Part shown: piece after piece, positions 34,207 to 41,746 of the stretch
How positions within the stretch are numbered: position 1 is the stretch's first letter
Layout: each line of letters begins with the position of its first letter
DNA from: an uncultured Bacilli bacterium
Lineage (GTDB): Bacteria > Bacillota_I > Bacilli_A > RFN20 > CAG-826
Direction: 5' to 3'
Length of the DNA stretch: 64,000 nt
Assembly: GCA_934140155.1 (NCBI GenBank)
Contig: CAKPBC010000009.1
Span: 1 to 64,000, forward strand
Translations under genes and position numbers: made by a program
The notes under the pieces: generated by a model
What the model was told of the DNA's origin: nothing
Database searches by the model: none
What the model saw: the letters and a program-made list of their open reading frames with translations, nothing else

Positions 34207-37173
34207 ATGAAAAAATCAACAAAAAATATAATTAATTTTACGGCGATGGGTATCTTAATTGCTGGCACAATTATTGGAAACATTGTCGCAAATGTGTTTG
34301 AAACACAAATTAATAGTTTATTATGCCAACCAATTGTTGATGATACAAATCTTGATGAAACAATTGATGAAGGTCAAAGATTATCAAAACAAATTGTACA
34401 AGAAGGTAGCGTGTTAGTAAGAAATGATAATAATATTTTACCTTTAAGCGTGGACACTAATAAAAAAGTTAATGTATTTGGTCATTCTGCCATTGACTGG
34501 TCTTATGGTGGATTTGGTTCTGGTATGGTTCAACCAGAAAATGATAAAATCTCTACGAATATTGATTTGTTAAAAGCATTAAAAAGATATGGTATTCAAT
34601 ATAATGAAGATTTGATTACTATGTATAAAAAATATGCTACCACTAATCGATATAACAAAGATCCTTCGACAATATTTAAATTATATGAACCAAATATTAA
34701 TGATAAAAACTATTATAGTGAAGAACTTCTTAAAAATGCTAAAGATTATTCTGATGTAGCAATTGTTGTTGTAACAAGAACTACTGGAGAAGGCGCTGAT
34801 GTTGATAAGCAAGATAAATATAATGGTGATGGTAAAACTGGTAATTATTTTGCTATATCTAGTGAAGAAGAAGGAATTATTAAATATTGTGTGGAAAATT
34901 ATAAAAAAACAGTTGTTATTATTAATTCCACTAATGCAATGGAATTAGGTGCATTAGAAAAATTTGATAATCTAGCTTGCCTTATTGTGGGATCAACTGG
35001 TACACGTGGCGCGGATGGAATACCTTCTTTACTATATGGAGAATTAAGTCCATCAGGTCGACTTGTTGATACTTATGCCTATGATCCTACTAGTGCAATT
35101 TCATATAATTTATCAACATTTAATGGCTTACAGAAATATTCTAATGATAACGGAAAATTTTATGATTATTCAGAAGGGATATATATAGGCTATAAGTGGT
35201 ATGAAACTGCAGATGTTGAACATGTTTTTGATGATATCAATAATGAATTTGGTCAAGGGTATGAAGGTGTGGTTCAATATCCATTTGGATATGGCTTATC
35301 TTATACTAATTTTGATTGGGAAGTAGAAAAAGTTAGTGTTATTAATGGGGAAGAAGAATCTAAAACTAACACTATTGTTGATACTAGTACAATTAAAATA
35401 GATGTTAAAGTAACTAATGTTGGTACTACATCTGGTAATGATGTCGTTGAAGTATATTTAACAGCACCATACACTAAAGGCGGTATTGAAAAAAGTTATG
35501 TTAATTTAGTGGGCTATGAAAAAACAAATATATTAGCAAAAGATGAATCAGGAACTTTAACTATTGAAATTAAAGCAAGTGATTTCTTAAGTTATGATTG
35601 CTATGACGCTAATAAGAATGGCTTTAAAGGTTATGAATTAGAAAAAGGTAATTATCAACTTAAATTAATGTCTGATGCGCATAATATCAAAAAAGTTACT
35701 ATGAATAAAACCAAAGATGTTGATGGTATTATTGATTTTGAAGTAAAAGAAGATATTAAAGTTGAAAATGATTATTATACTGGTAATAAAGTTCGTAATT
35801 TATTCACAGGCGAAGATGCAGTTGATGGTGTATCAATTGATGGTAATGATGATATAACTAATCCAAGTGTTAATTATATTAGTCGCGCTAATTTCTCGAA
35901 GTCATCAACTAAACCAGTTAGCCGTGAATTAACTGAAAAACAAAAAACACTAAAAACATATTTAGAAGATTATGCTCATTCGTGGGACGAAGCAACTAGC
36001 GATGTGTTTGGCGAATCAACTCATAATGAACAAGTAACATGGTCAAAAAATGCTAATAAGAAAGTATATGATAAAGGTAATGTTACGGAAGTAGGATATT
36101 TACTTGGAGAAGATTATAACGCTAATGAATGGCAAGAAGTATTAGATCAAGTTTCTATTGATGAGGCTTTAAATTTAATTAATAAAGGCTATTCTGGTAA
36201 TGAAGGAGTATCTTCAATTGGTAAACCTCGTCTAGCAGATTATGATGGTCCAGCGCAAATCAAAGGATTTACTGGCGCTCCACGTGGAGTAGGATTCCCA
36301 ATTGAACCAGTCATCGCAGCTACATTTAATAAAAAAATAGTTTATCGTTTTGGACTTGTTTATGGCAAAAATATGGAATCATTAGGTGTTAATGGCACTT
36401 ATGGATTTGGCTGTAATATTCATCGTGGACAAAATGGTGGACGTAATTTTGAATATTTTTCCGAAGATACATTCTTAACAAGTGAATGTATGGTTCAAGC
36501 AGTAAAAGGATTACAAAATGCCGGCCGATATGGCTACATTAAACACTTTGCACTTAATGAACAAGAATCAAATCGTGTTGGCGTTTATACATGGTGTACG
36601 GAACAAGCTTTAAGAGAAATTTATTTAAAACCATTCCAAAGAGCAGTTCAAGAAGCCGATTGCGTGGCTATTATGTCATCTTATAACCGTGTTGGTGCAT
36701 GTTATGCTGGCGGAAGTGAAGCACTTCTTAATGGTGTATTAAGAAAAGAATGGGGCTTTAAAGGCATGATAATAACCGATTATGCTGGTGGTAATGAAGG
36801 ATATATGAATTTAGATCAAGCAATACGCGCAACTGGTGATATTGGTATGGCAGTAACACTTAATCATAGTAAATGTGGTTATAAATTAGATTATTCTAAA
36901 AATTCTTCTAATCGTTTGCAACATCAATTAAGAGAAACGGTACATCATGTTACTTATGCTTGGTTACATGTGCAAAGCATTAATAAAAATTATAACTTAA
37001 ATGCTAGTGATGAAGATAAGATTCAAAGTCGCTCTTCCATCCAAGCTTGGGAATGGTGGAAAATAGTACTTATCGATTTAGATATATTTATTGGTGCAGG
37101 CTGTGTCTTATGGGCTTATGCTTTATTAAGAAAAAAAGAATATTTTGATGAAGGAAAAATCGAGGTGCAATAA
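34207..37173 (+). CDS. Membrane-tethered GH3 glycosidase with permuted domains, cluster 1
   Basis: This 988-aa enzyme has a membrane segment at each end (about residues 10-30 and 950-975). Between them the usual GH3 order is reversed. First comes the alpha/beta sandwich (about 50-330: QEGSVLVRND, VNVFGHSA, ASLLYGELSPSGR-like block, YPFGYGLSYT), then the fibronectin-III-like domain (about 385-470), then the TIM barrel (about 620-930). The barrel shows NGGRNFEYFSED, KHFALNEQE (about 778) and the nucleophile Asp in GMIITDYAGGN (about 856). Permuted GH3 enzymes are known from Butyrivibrio and Ruminococcus. It should cleave beta-linked gluco- or xylo-oligosaccharides at the cell surface. It starts 8 nt after the propeller gene and overlaps the next gene by 1 nt. 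Confidence 0.85.
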   Translation: MKKSTKNIINFTAMGILIAGTIIGNIVANVFETQINSLLCQPIVDDTNLDETIDEGQRLSKQIVQEGSVLVRNDNNILPLSVDTNKKVNVFGHSAIDWSYGGFGSGMVQPENDKISTNIDLLKALKRYGIQYNEDLITMYKKYATTNRYNKDPSTIFKLYEPNINDKNYYSEELLKNAKDYSDVAIVVVTRTTGEGADVDKQDKYNGDGKTGNYFAISSEEEGIIKYCVENYKKTVVIINSTNAMELGALEKFDNLACLIVGSTGTRGADGIPSLLYGELSPSGRLVDTYAYDPTSAISYNLSTFNGLQKYSNDNGKFYDYSEGIYIGYKWYETADVEHVFDDINNEFGQGYEGVVQYPFGYGLSYTNFDWEVEKVSVINGEEESKTNTIVDTSTIKIDVKVTNVGTTSGNDVVEVYLTAPYTKGGIEKSYVNLVGYEKTNILAKDESGTLTIEIKASDFLSYDCYDANKNGFKGYELEKGNYQLKLMSDAHNIKKVTMNKTKDVDGIIDFEVKEDIKVENDYYTGNKVRNLFTGEDAVDGVSIDGNDDITNPSVNYISRANFSKSSTKPVSRELTEKQKTLKTYLEDYAHSWDEATSDVFGESTHNEQVTWSKNANKKVYDKGNVTEVGYLLGEDYNANEWQEVLDQVSIDEALNLINKGYSGNEGVSSIGKPRLADYDGPAQIKGFTGAPRGVGFPIEPVIAATFNKKIVYRFGLVYGKNMESLGVNGTYGFGCNIHRGQNGGRNFEYFSEDTFLTSECMVQAVKGLQNAGRYGYIKHFALNEQESNRVGVYTWCTEQALREIYLKPFQRAVQEADCVAIMSSYNRVGACYAGGSEALLNGVLRKEWGFKGMIITDYAGGNEGYMNLDQAIRATGDIGMAVTLNHSKCGYKLDYSKNSSNRLQHQLRETVHHVTYAWLHVQSINKNYNLNASDEDKIQSRSSIQAWEWWKIVLIDLDIFIGAGCVLWAYALLRKKEYFDEGKIEVQ

Positions 37174-40100
37174 TGATGAAAAGAAAATTAATTGAAAAAA
37201 TAAGCATTATTTCCTTTATTTGTGCAGTGGTTTTAACTTCTGGAGGAATAACCTTAGGCTCTTATCTTAAATATAAGAAATATCGTGATGAAATAAGCGC
37301 AAATAGAGTTAATAATGAACCAGTATTACAATCTATTGATGTCCAATTAAAAGAAGGAAAAAACTTCTATAAAAATGGCAAAGCAATTCCAGCTAAATCA
37401 GATTTTGTTGTTAACGCTAATTATAAAGTTGGAAAAGATCGAAGTTATGAAGAAACATTAACTGAAGATCAATATGAAATAGAATATGATGATAATTTCG
37501 TTAATGTTGGTGGCGTAGTTAAAGTAACATTTGAAGATAAAGAAAATAGCATTACTATTAATTTATTAGATGTTCTTTTAGAAAAAATTAATATTGTTAA
37601 TAATCCTTACTTAGTATGTTATGAAGAAGGAAGCACGTTCTCCGATGAAGGTATGATTCTTGAAGGAGTTTATAATGATGGAAGTAAAGAACTGTTAACT
37701 AGTAATGATTATGTTGTAGAAACAAAAACTTTAACAACATCAATGACTAATGCAATTATTAAATGCACAAAAAATGGTGTTAATATTGAATGTTTAATAC
37801 CTATTACAGTTATGAAAAAAGGCGAATTTAGTAATGGCAATATTATTAGTTTCGTTGCACGTGGCGAACCAATAGTTTATGCTAATCAAAAATTAAGTGA
37901 AACAACTAATTTTTCAATTCGCGCTAAATACGATAGCGGAAATGAAAGAGATTTGTTACCTTCTGATTACATTATTGCAAATAGTGATAAGGTCGCGGAA
38001 TTTGGTGTTAATACGGTAATTAAAGTAACATCAAAAGAAGACAATTCGGTTTATACGGATATTCCTGTTAAAGTTATTAGTAAAGTTGATTCAAGTGCGA
38101 TGAATGTTATTGGTGGAACAACTTTTAAAGAACAAGAATATTTATATCAAAATAATCAAATTGTAAAGGATAAAGAAATTGAAGTAGTGGGTAATTTTGA
38201 ATCCGCAATCGCAAATAATCAAGAAGCATCTATTAGTGTATCTATTAATTCTTTGTCTTCGTTTAGATCTGATTTAGCAATAAGAGTTAATAATCCTTAT
38301 ATTACAAAAGAAAATAGTAAGTTTATTAGTAATAATTTAGCTCTTAACACAATGCTAGATTTGTATGTTAACGGCAAATTAAAAAGTATCGATGGTACTT
38401 CAATAATTAAAGGAAACTTAACTAGTGATGACGCTAATATTGGTAATGTTTATTATGATATTGTTTTAAAAAATATCTTAATAAATGAAGGTAGTAATGA
38501 CATAAAATTAGTGGTAAAGAAAAATACTAAAGAATATAAAGATTACAATAATGAAATTATTAGTTCATTAAATATTGCTAGTATTAACTGCATATTCACT
38601 TCTTTACAAACTAATTTGGATTTACATAGTTATTTAGAAATTTGTAAAGAAAATAATATGTCTACTTCATTAAACTCTACAAATGTAATGAGTTATGTAA
38701 GTAGAACTATTAATAATGAAGTATTAGGTAAAAAACTTGCTCATAATGGTGGACAAGATTTATGTGGTGATGGTAAATATTTATATATGACCCTAAATAG
38801 TGCAAATAATGCATTTGCAACCATTGCTAAAATAGACTTAACAAGTAATACTATTATTGCAAATTCTCCAAGTTTTGTGGTTAATGAAAATACAAGTTCA
38901 TCTTGGAATGCAGAAGATGATACTTCCTTAATAAATTGTGTTAAAGATAAATTATATGTATCAAGAAATGATGGAAAATTTGTTGTTATTAATAAAAATA
39001 GTTTAGAAGTAGAAAATGCCAAAGCAGATTTATTTGTCACTCCAACAAATATTACTTCATTGGTTTCCATGTTTGGATATAATGAAGAACAAAATATGTA
39101 TGTTGTTCGTTTCCGTGATGGCTCAATTTATTTCTATGATCAAGACTTTAAGTTATTAGATAAAAATCCACTAAAAATGAACTCAAAGTTAATAAATGGA
39201 AAAATTCAATCGTTTAAAGTTGAAGATAATTACATTATCGCTTCATTCAACAAAGATAACTATGATGGTACAGAAGTTGTCGTAATGGATTATGAAGGTA
39301 ATATTCTTAATAATAAAATTGAAAAAGTATTCGCTGATATTGAAACAAGCGAAAAGAATTTCAATGTTCAAGGTATTGTAGAGAAAAATGGTTGTTTATA
39401 TGCCATAGTTTATTCTTGGAACCGCAATGGAACATTCTTATATCGCTTAGAATATAATTATTCTCCATCAAGTTCAATTAATTATACATTAGGAGAATAT
39501 TATGAAGATTGTTTAAGTGAAGGTATTGAATTTACTTATTCAACTAAAGAAAATCGTGCATGGTTATCGGTTTCTGACGAAACGGATGGTAAGAAATATA
39601 ACTTTAATACTGTTCAATCATTTGTTACTTATAACGGCAAGTATTATGGTGTATTTAATGATGGTAATAATCGTTATGCCAAAGTTGTTGAATATGATGT
39701 TGACTCAAAGAAAGTTATTAATTCTTCATCAATGTTTATCGTTGGAGAAAGTGAGAGTTGGAACTTTGAAAACGGAAGTAGTTTTGTTTCAAATAATATG
39801 ATGTATGTTATTAAAGGAAATGGTAAGTTTGTAGAAATAAATTTAGATAACTTACAAATTCAAAAAGAAGATGTTACTTTATTTGAAGTTCCTAGTGAAG
39901 TAGGAGAAACTAAAATTAAGGCAGTGGCAGCGAATAAGGAAACTGAAAAGTATTTAGTCACTTATGAAAATGGTGCATCATACCTTTATAACTATGCTTA
40001 TAAACTAATTGGTAAGACAAATGTCAATCTAACAAAATCAGGTTACAATTTACAAACAATATATAATAATGATGATTATATTTATGCGGTTTATGCCAAA

Positions 40101-40310
40101 GATAATTATGATGGATGTTTCATTGATGTATTAGATTGGAATGCTAAGAAAATTGGTACAATTAATTTAACAAATGTGTTTGTTGATTGCGGCGATGGCG
40201 AAAAGAGTTTCAATGTTCAAAATGTTTTTGAAAAGAACGGAAAGCTTTATATCACATTATTCTCTTGGAATCGTGGTTCATCATTTATTTACGAAGTAAC
40301 ATTAGGATAA
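37173..40310 (+). CDS. Membrane-anchored Ig-like/propeller-like protein, cluster 1
   Basis: This 1045-aa protein has an N-terminal membrane anchor (about 8-30). Three Ig-like units follow (about 45-300), including a Big_3-type line (NPYLVCYEEGSTFSDEGMIL...VYNDGSKELL). Then come a sandwich region (about 310-480) and two propeller-like modules (about 520-755 and 790-1045) of the same repeat type as in the secreted protein of the operon (GGQDLCGDGKYLYMTL, QNMYVVRFRDGSIYFYDQ, FNVQGIVEKNGCLYAIVYSW). It would project sugar- or protein-binding domains from the membrane beside the GH3 enzyme. ATGs at 37173 and 37176 are both usable after GAGGTG; the second gives the better spacing and matches its paralogue. 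Confidence 0.78.
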   Translation: MMKRKLIEKISIISFICAVVLTSGGITLGSYLKYKKYRDEISANRVNNEPVLQSIDVQLKEGKNFYKNGKAIPAKSDFVVNANYKVGKDRSYEETLTEDQYEIEYDDNFVNVGGVVKVTFEDKENSITINLLDVLLEKINIVNNPYLVCYEEGSTFSDEGMILEGVYNDGSKELLTSNDYVVETKTLTTSMTNAIIKCTKNGVNIECLIPITVMKKGEFSNGNIISFVARGEPIVYANQKLSETTNFSIRAKYDSGNERDLLPSDYIIANSDKVAEFGVNTVIKVTSKEDNSVYTDIPVKVISKVDSSAMNVIGGTTFKEQEYLYQNNQIVKDKEIEVVGNFESAIANNQEASISVSINSLSSFRSDLAIRVNNPYITKENSKFISNNLALNTMLDLYVNGKLKSIDGTSIIKGNLTSDDANIGNVYYDIVLKNILINEGSNDIKLVVKKNTKEYKDYNNEIISSLNIASINCIFTSLQTNLDLHSYLEICKENNMSTSLNSTNVMSYVSRTINNEVLGKKLAHNGGQDLCGDGKYLYMTLNSANNAFATIAKIDLTSNTIIANSPSFVVNENTSSSWNAEDDTSLINCVKDKLYVSRNDGKFVVINKNSLEVENAKADLFVTPTNITSLVSMFGYNEEQNMYVVRFRDGSIYFYDQDFKLLDKNPLKMNSKLINGKIQSFKVEDNYIIASFNKDNYDGTEVVVMDYEGNILNNKIEKVFADIETSEKNFNVQGIVEKNGCLYAIVYSWNRNGTFLYRLEYNYSPSSSINYTLGEYYEDCLSEGIEFTYSTKENRAWLSVSDETDGKKYNFNTVQSFVTYNGKYYGVFNDGNNRYAKVVEYDVDSKKVINSSSMFIVGESESWNFENGSSFVSNNMMYVIKGNGKFVEINLDNLQIQKEDVTLFEVPSEVGETKIKAVAANKETEKYLVTYENGASYLYNYAYKLIGKTNVNLTKSGYNLQTIYNNDDYIYAVYAKDNYDGCFIDVLDWNAKKIGTINLTNVFVDCGDGEKSFNVQNVFEKNGKLYITLFSWNRGSSFIYEVTLG

Positions 40311-40315
40311 TTCCT

Positions 40316-40353
40316 AAAATGCAGCAGATTAATTAAGTTTGCTGCATTTTCTT
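40316..40353 (+). terminator. Intrinsic terminator of cluster 1
   Basis: AAAATGCAGCA (40316-40326) pairs perfectly with TGCTGCATTTT (40340-40350), 13-nt loop, followed by CTTT. Confidence 0.85.
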
Positions 40354-40463
40354 TAGCATAATTATCTAATGCATATAGGTAATGAGATGTTGCATTAATT
40401 TTTGTTATTACGCATAAAATAACAGGTATATTAATATGTTTTTGTATGGAAAACGTATTTTAC

Positions 40464-40491
40464 TTGACAAATGTTATTAATGTGGTAGCAT
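40464..40491 (+). promoter_or_regulatory. Promoter of structured RNA element A
   Basis: Perfect TTGACA (40464-40469), 16-bp spacer, TAGCAT (40486-40491). The structured element begins 7 nt after the -10, at the expected transcription start. Confidence 0.5.
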
Positions 40492-40497
40492 TATTGC

Positions 40498-40564
40498 AGT
40501 TGGTGCTAACGTTTTCCACGGAAACGAACAGGACTCTCAAAAGGAGACTTACACCGACTTTTTT
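40498..40564 (+). ncRNA. Structured RNA element A, unknown class
   Basis: GTTGGTG (40499-40505) pairs with CACCGAC (40552-40558) as a closing stem, followed at once by six T. Inside are a hairpin formed by CGTTTTCC/GGAAACG (40510-40526) and a smaller TCTC/GAGA hairpin. The whole looks like a short three-way-junction RNA that ends in its own terminator. Element B, 138 bp further on, has the same plan and shares TAACGTTT, GGAAACGA and TTACA in the same places. It does not match a riboswitch class I know. An LacI-type DNA operator would also explain the inner palindrome, but not the outer stem and T-run. Confidence 0.5.
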
Positions 40565-40602
40565 GTTTCATGGCCATTAATTTATTTAGTTAACTTGTTA
40601 TC

Positions 40603-40630
40603 TTGACAATAATTTTGACTATGATAATAT
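40603..40630 (+). promoter_or_regulatory. Promoter of structured RNA element B
   Basis: Perfect TTGACA (40603-40608), 16-bp spacer, TAATAT (40625-40630); the same spacing as for element A. The structured element begins 6 nt downstream. Confidence 0.5.
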
Positions 40631-40636
40631 TTCATT

Positions 40637-40707
40637 GTTGATGTTAACGTTTCCAATTGGAAACGATAAAAACCCAATAAAATGAGTTTTACATCAACTT
40701 TTATTTT
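40637..40707 (+). ncRNA. Structured RNA element B, unknown class
   Basis: GTTGATG (40637-40643) pairs perfectly with CATCAAC (40692-40698), followed by TTTTATTTTT. The inner hairpin is CGTTTCC/GGAAACG (40648-40665; the 18-bp DNA is a perfect palindrome), and a second is AAAAC/GTTTT (40669-40690). Compared with element A, the stems keep pairing although several bases differ (for example GGTG/CACC versus GATG/CATC), which is compensatory change in favour of RNA structure. It may be a free small RNA or an attenuated leader for the uridine phosphorylase gene. Confidence 0.5.
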
Positions 40708-40735
40708 TCAAAAAAATAAGTTGTTTTCATTGTCG

Positions 40736-40764
40736 TTGAAAACGCTTTCTTAATTTGTTACAAT
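40736..40764 (+). promoter_or_regulatory. Promoter and cre site of the uridine phosphorylase gene
   Basis: TTGAAA (40736-40741) is 17 bp from TACAAT (40759-40764). TGAAAACGCTTTCT (40737-40750) fits the CcpA consensus TGWAARCGYTWNCW completely and covers the -35, so carbon catabolite repression is expected. Confidence 0.6.
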
Positions 40765-40792
40765 AAAATTTGTCCTTGAGGAGGAATGAAGT

Positions 40793-41572
40793 ATGATTGA
40801 TTACACAGAAGGTTCAGGAAAGCAATATCATATTGGTGTAGGACCAGATGATATTGGTAAATATGTAATATTACCAGGAGACCCAAAAAGATGTGCGAAA
40901 ATTGCCGCTCATTTTGAGAATGCTAAATTAGTTGGCGACTCACGAGAATATGTTACTTATACAGGTTATTTAAATGGCGTAAAAGTTTCAGTAACATCTA
41001 CTGGTATTGGTGGTCCATCAGCCTCAATTGCTATGGAAGAATTAGTGGCGTGTGGTGCACATACATTTATTAGAGTAGGAACTTGTGGTGGTATGGATCC
41101 TAAAATTATGGGTGGAGATATTGTTATTGCTCAAGCTGCCGTTCGTGCAGAAGGTACATCAAAAGAATATGCTCCTATAGAATATCCAGCAGTTGCAACT
41201 TTTGAAGTTATTGAGGCACTTAAAAATGCTAGTGATAAATTAAATCATACAAGCCATGTTGGGGTTGTTCAATGTAAAGATGCCTTTTATGGGCAACATC
41301 GCCCAGAAACATTACCTAACCATGCTGAATTATTAAATAAATGGGATGCATGGTGTAGAATGGGTTGTTTAGCTAGTGAAATGGAATCTGCAGCTTTGTT
41401 TATTGTGGCTAGTTATTTACATGTTCGTGTTGGCTCATGTTTTTTAGTAGTGGCTAATCAAGAAAGAGCTAAACTTGGTTTAGAAAATAAACAAGTACAC
41501 GATACGGAAGGCGCTATTAAAGTTGCTATTGAAGCACTTAAAGATTTAATTGAAAAAGATAAACAAAAGTAA
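40793..41572 (+). CDS. udp: Uridine phosphorylase
   Basis: This 259-aa enzyme belongs to the nucleoside phosphorylase-I family and most resembles uridine phosphorylase. It would split uridine with phosphate into uracil and ribose-1-phosphate in the cytoplasm. Visible landmarks are YVILPGDPKRC (phosphate site), STGIGGPSASIAMEEL, FIRVGTCGGM (about residues 92-101) and ASEMESAALF (about 195-204, ribose-binding Glu-Met-Glu). The length is typical. GAGGAGG sits before the ATG. It is monocistronic and follows a perfect cre site, fitting use of nucleosides as a carbon source when better sugars are absent. Confidence 0.9.
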   Translation: MIDYTEGSGKQYHIGVGPDDIGKYVILPGDPKRCAKIAAHFENAKLVGDSREYVTYTGYLNGVKVSVTSTGIGGPSASIAMEELVACGAHTFIRVGTCGGMDPKIMGGDIVIAQAAVRAEGTSKEYAPIEYPAVATFEVIEALKNASDKLNHTSHVGVVQCKDAFYGQHRPETLPNHAELLNKWDAWCRMGCLASEMESAALFIVASYLHVRVGSCFLVVANQERAKLGLENKQVHDTEGAIKVAIEALKDLIEKDKQK

Positions 41573-41608
41573 TTGTATTTTACTAAAAAAAATGATAAAT
41601 TATTTCTT

Positions 41609-41693
41609 GTTAAGGGAGTAGTTAACTCAATTGAGTGATTGACCTACAAGCTCGGCCTTAAAACCAGGTTAATCTTAATTAGCGAGACTTACA
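41609..41693 (+). ncRNA. yybP-ykoY manganese riboswitch
   Basis: The conserved start TTAAGGGAGTAG (41610-41621) and conserved end AGCGAGACTT (41681-41690) are those of the yybP-ykoY class. TGTTAAG can pair with CTTACA to form the closing helix P1. The 3' side of P1 is also part of the following terminator stem, so metal binding would favour read-through (an ON switch). The gene behind it, a P-type cation ATPase, is a usual target of this class. Confidence 0.85.
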
Positions 41694-41728
41694 CTTAGTT
41701 TTTATAACTAGTGTAGTCTCGTTTTTTT
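41683..41728 (+). terminator. Expression-platform terminator of the Mn riboswitch
   Basis: CGAGACTTACACT (41683-41695) pairs with AGTGTAGTCTCG (41710-41721) with one bulged T, followed by seven T. Its left arm includes the riboswitch's conserved GAGACTT. Confidence 0.85.
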
Positions 41729-41746
41729 GTTAGGAAGGGTGGAAAC

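Noticed and set aside
39517..39801. 94-aa alternate frame inside the cluster 1 Ig/propeller gene
   Set aside because: It is out of frame with a long, repeat-supported gene and has no independent start signals.
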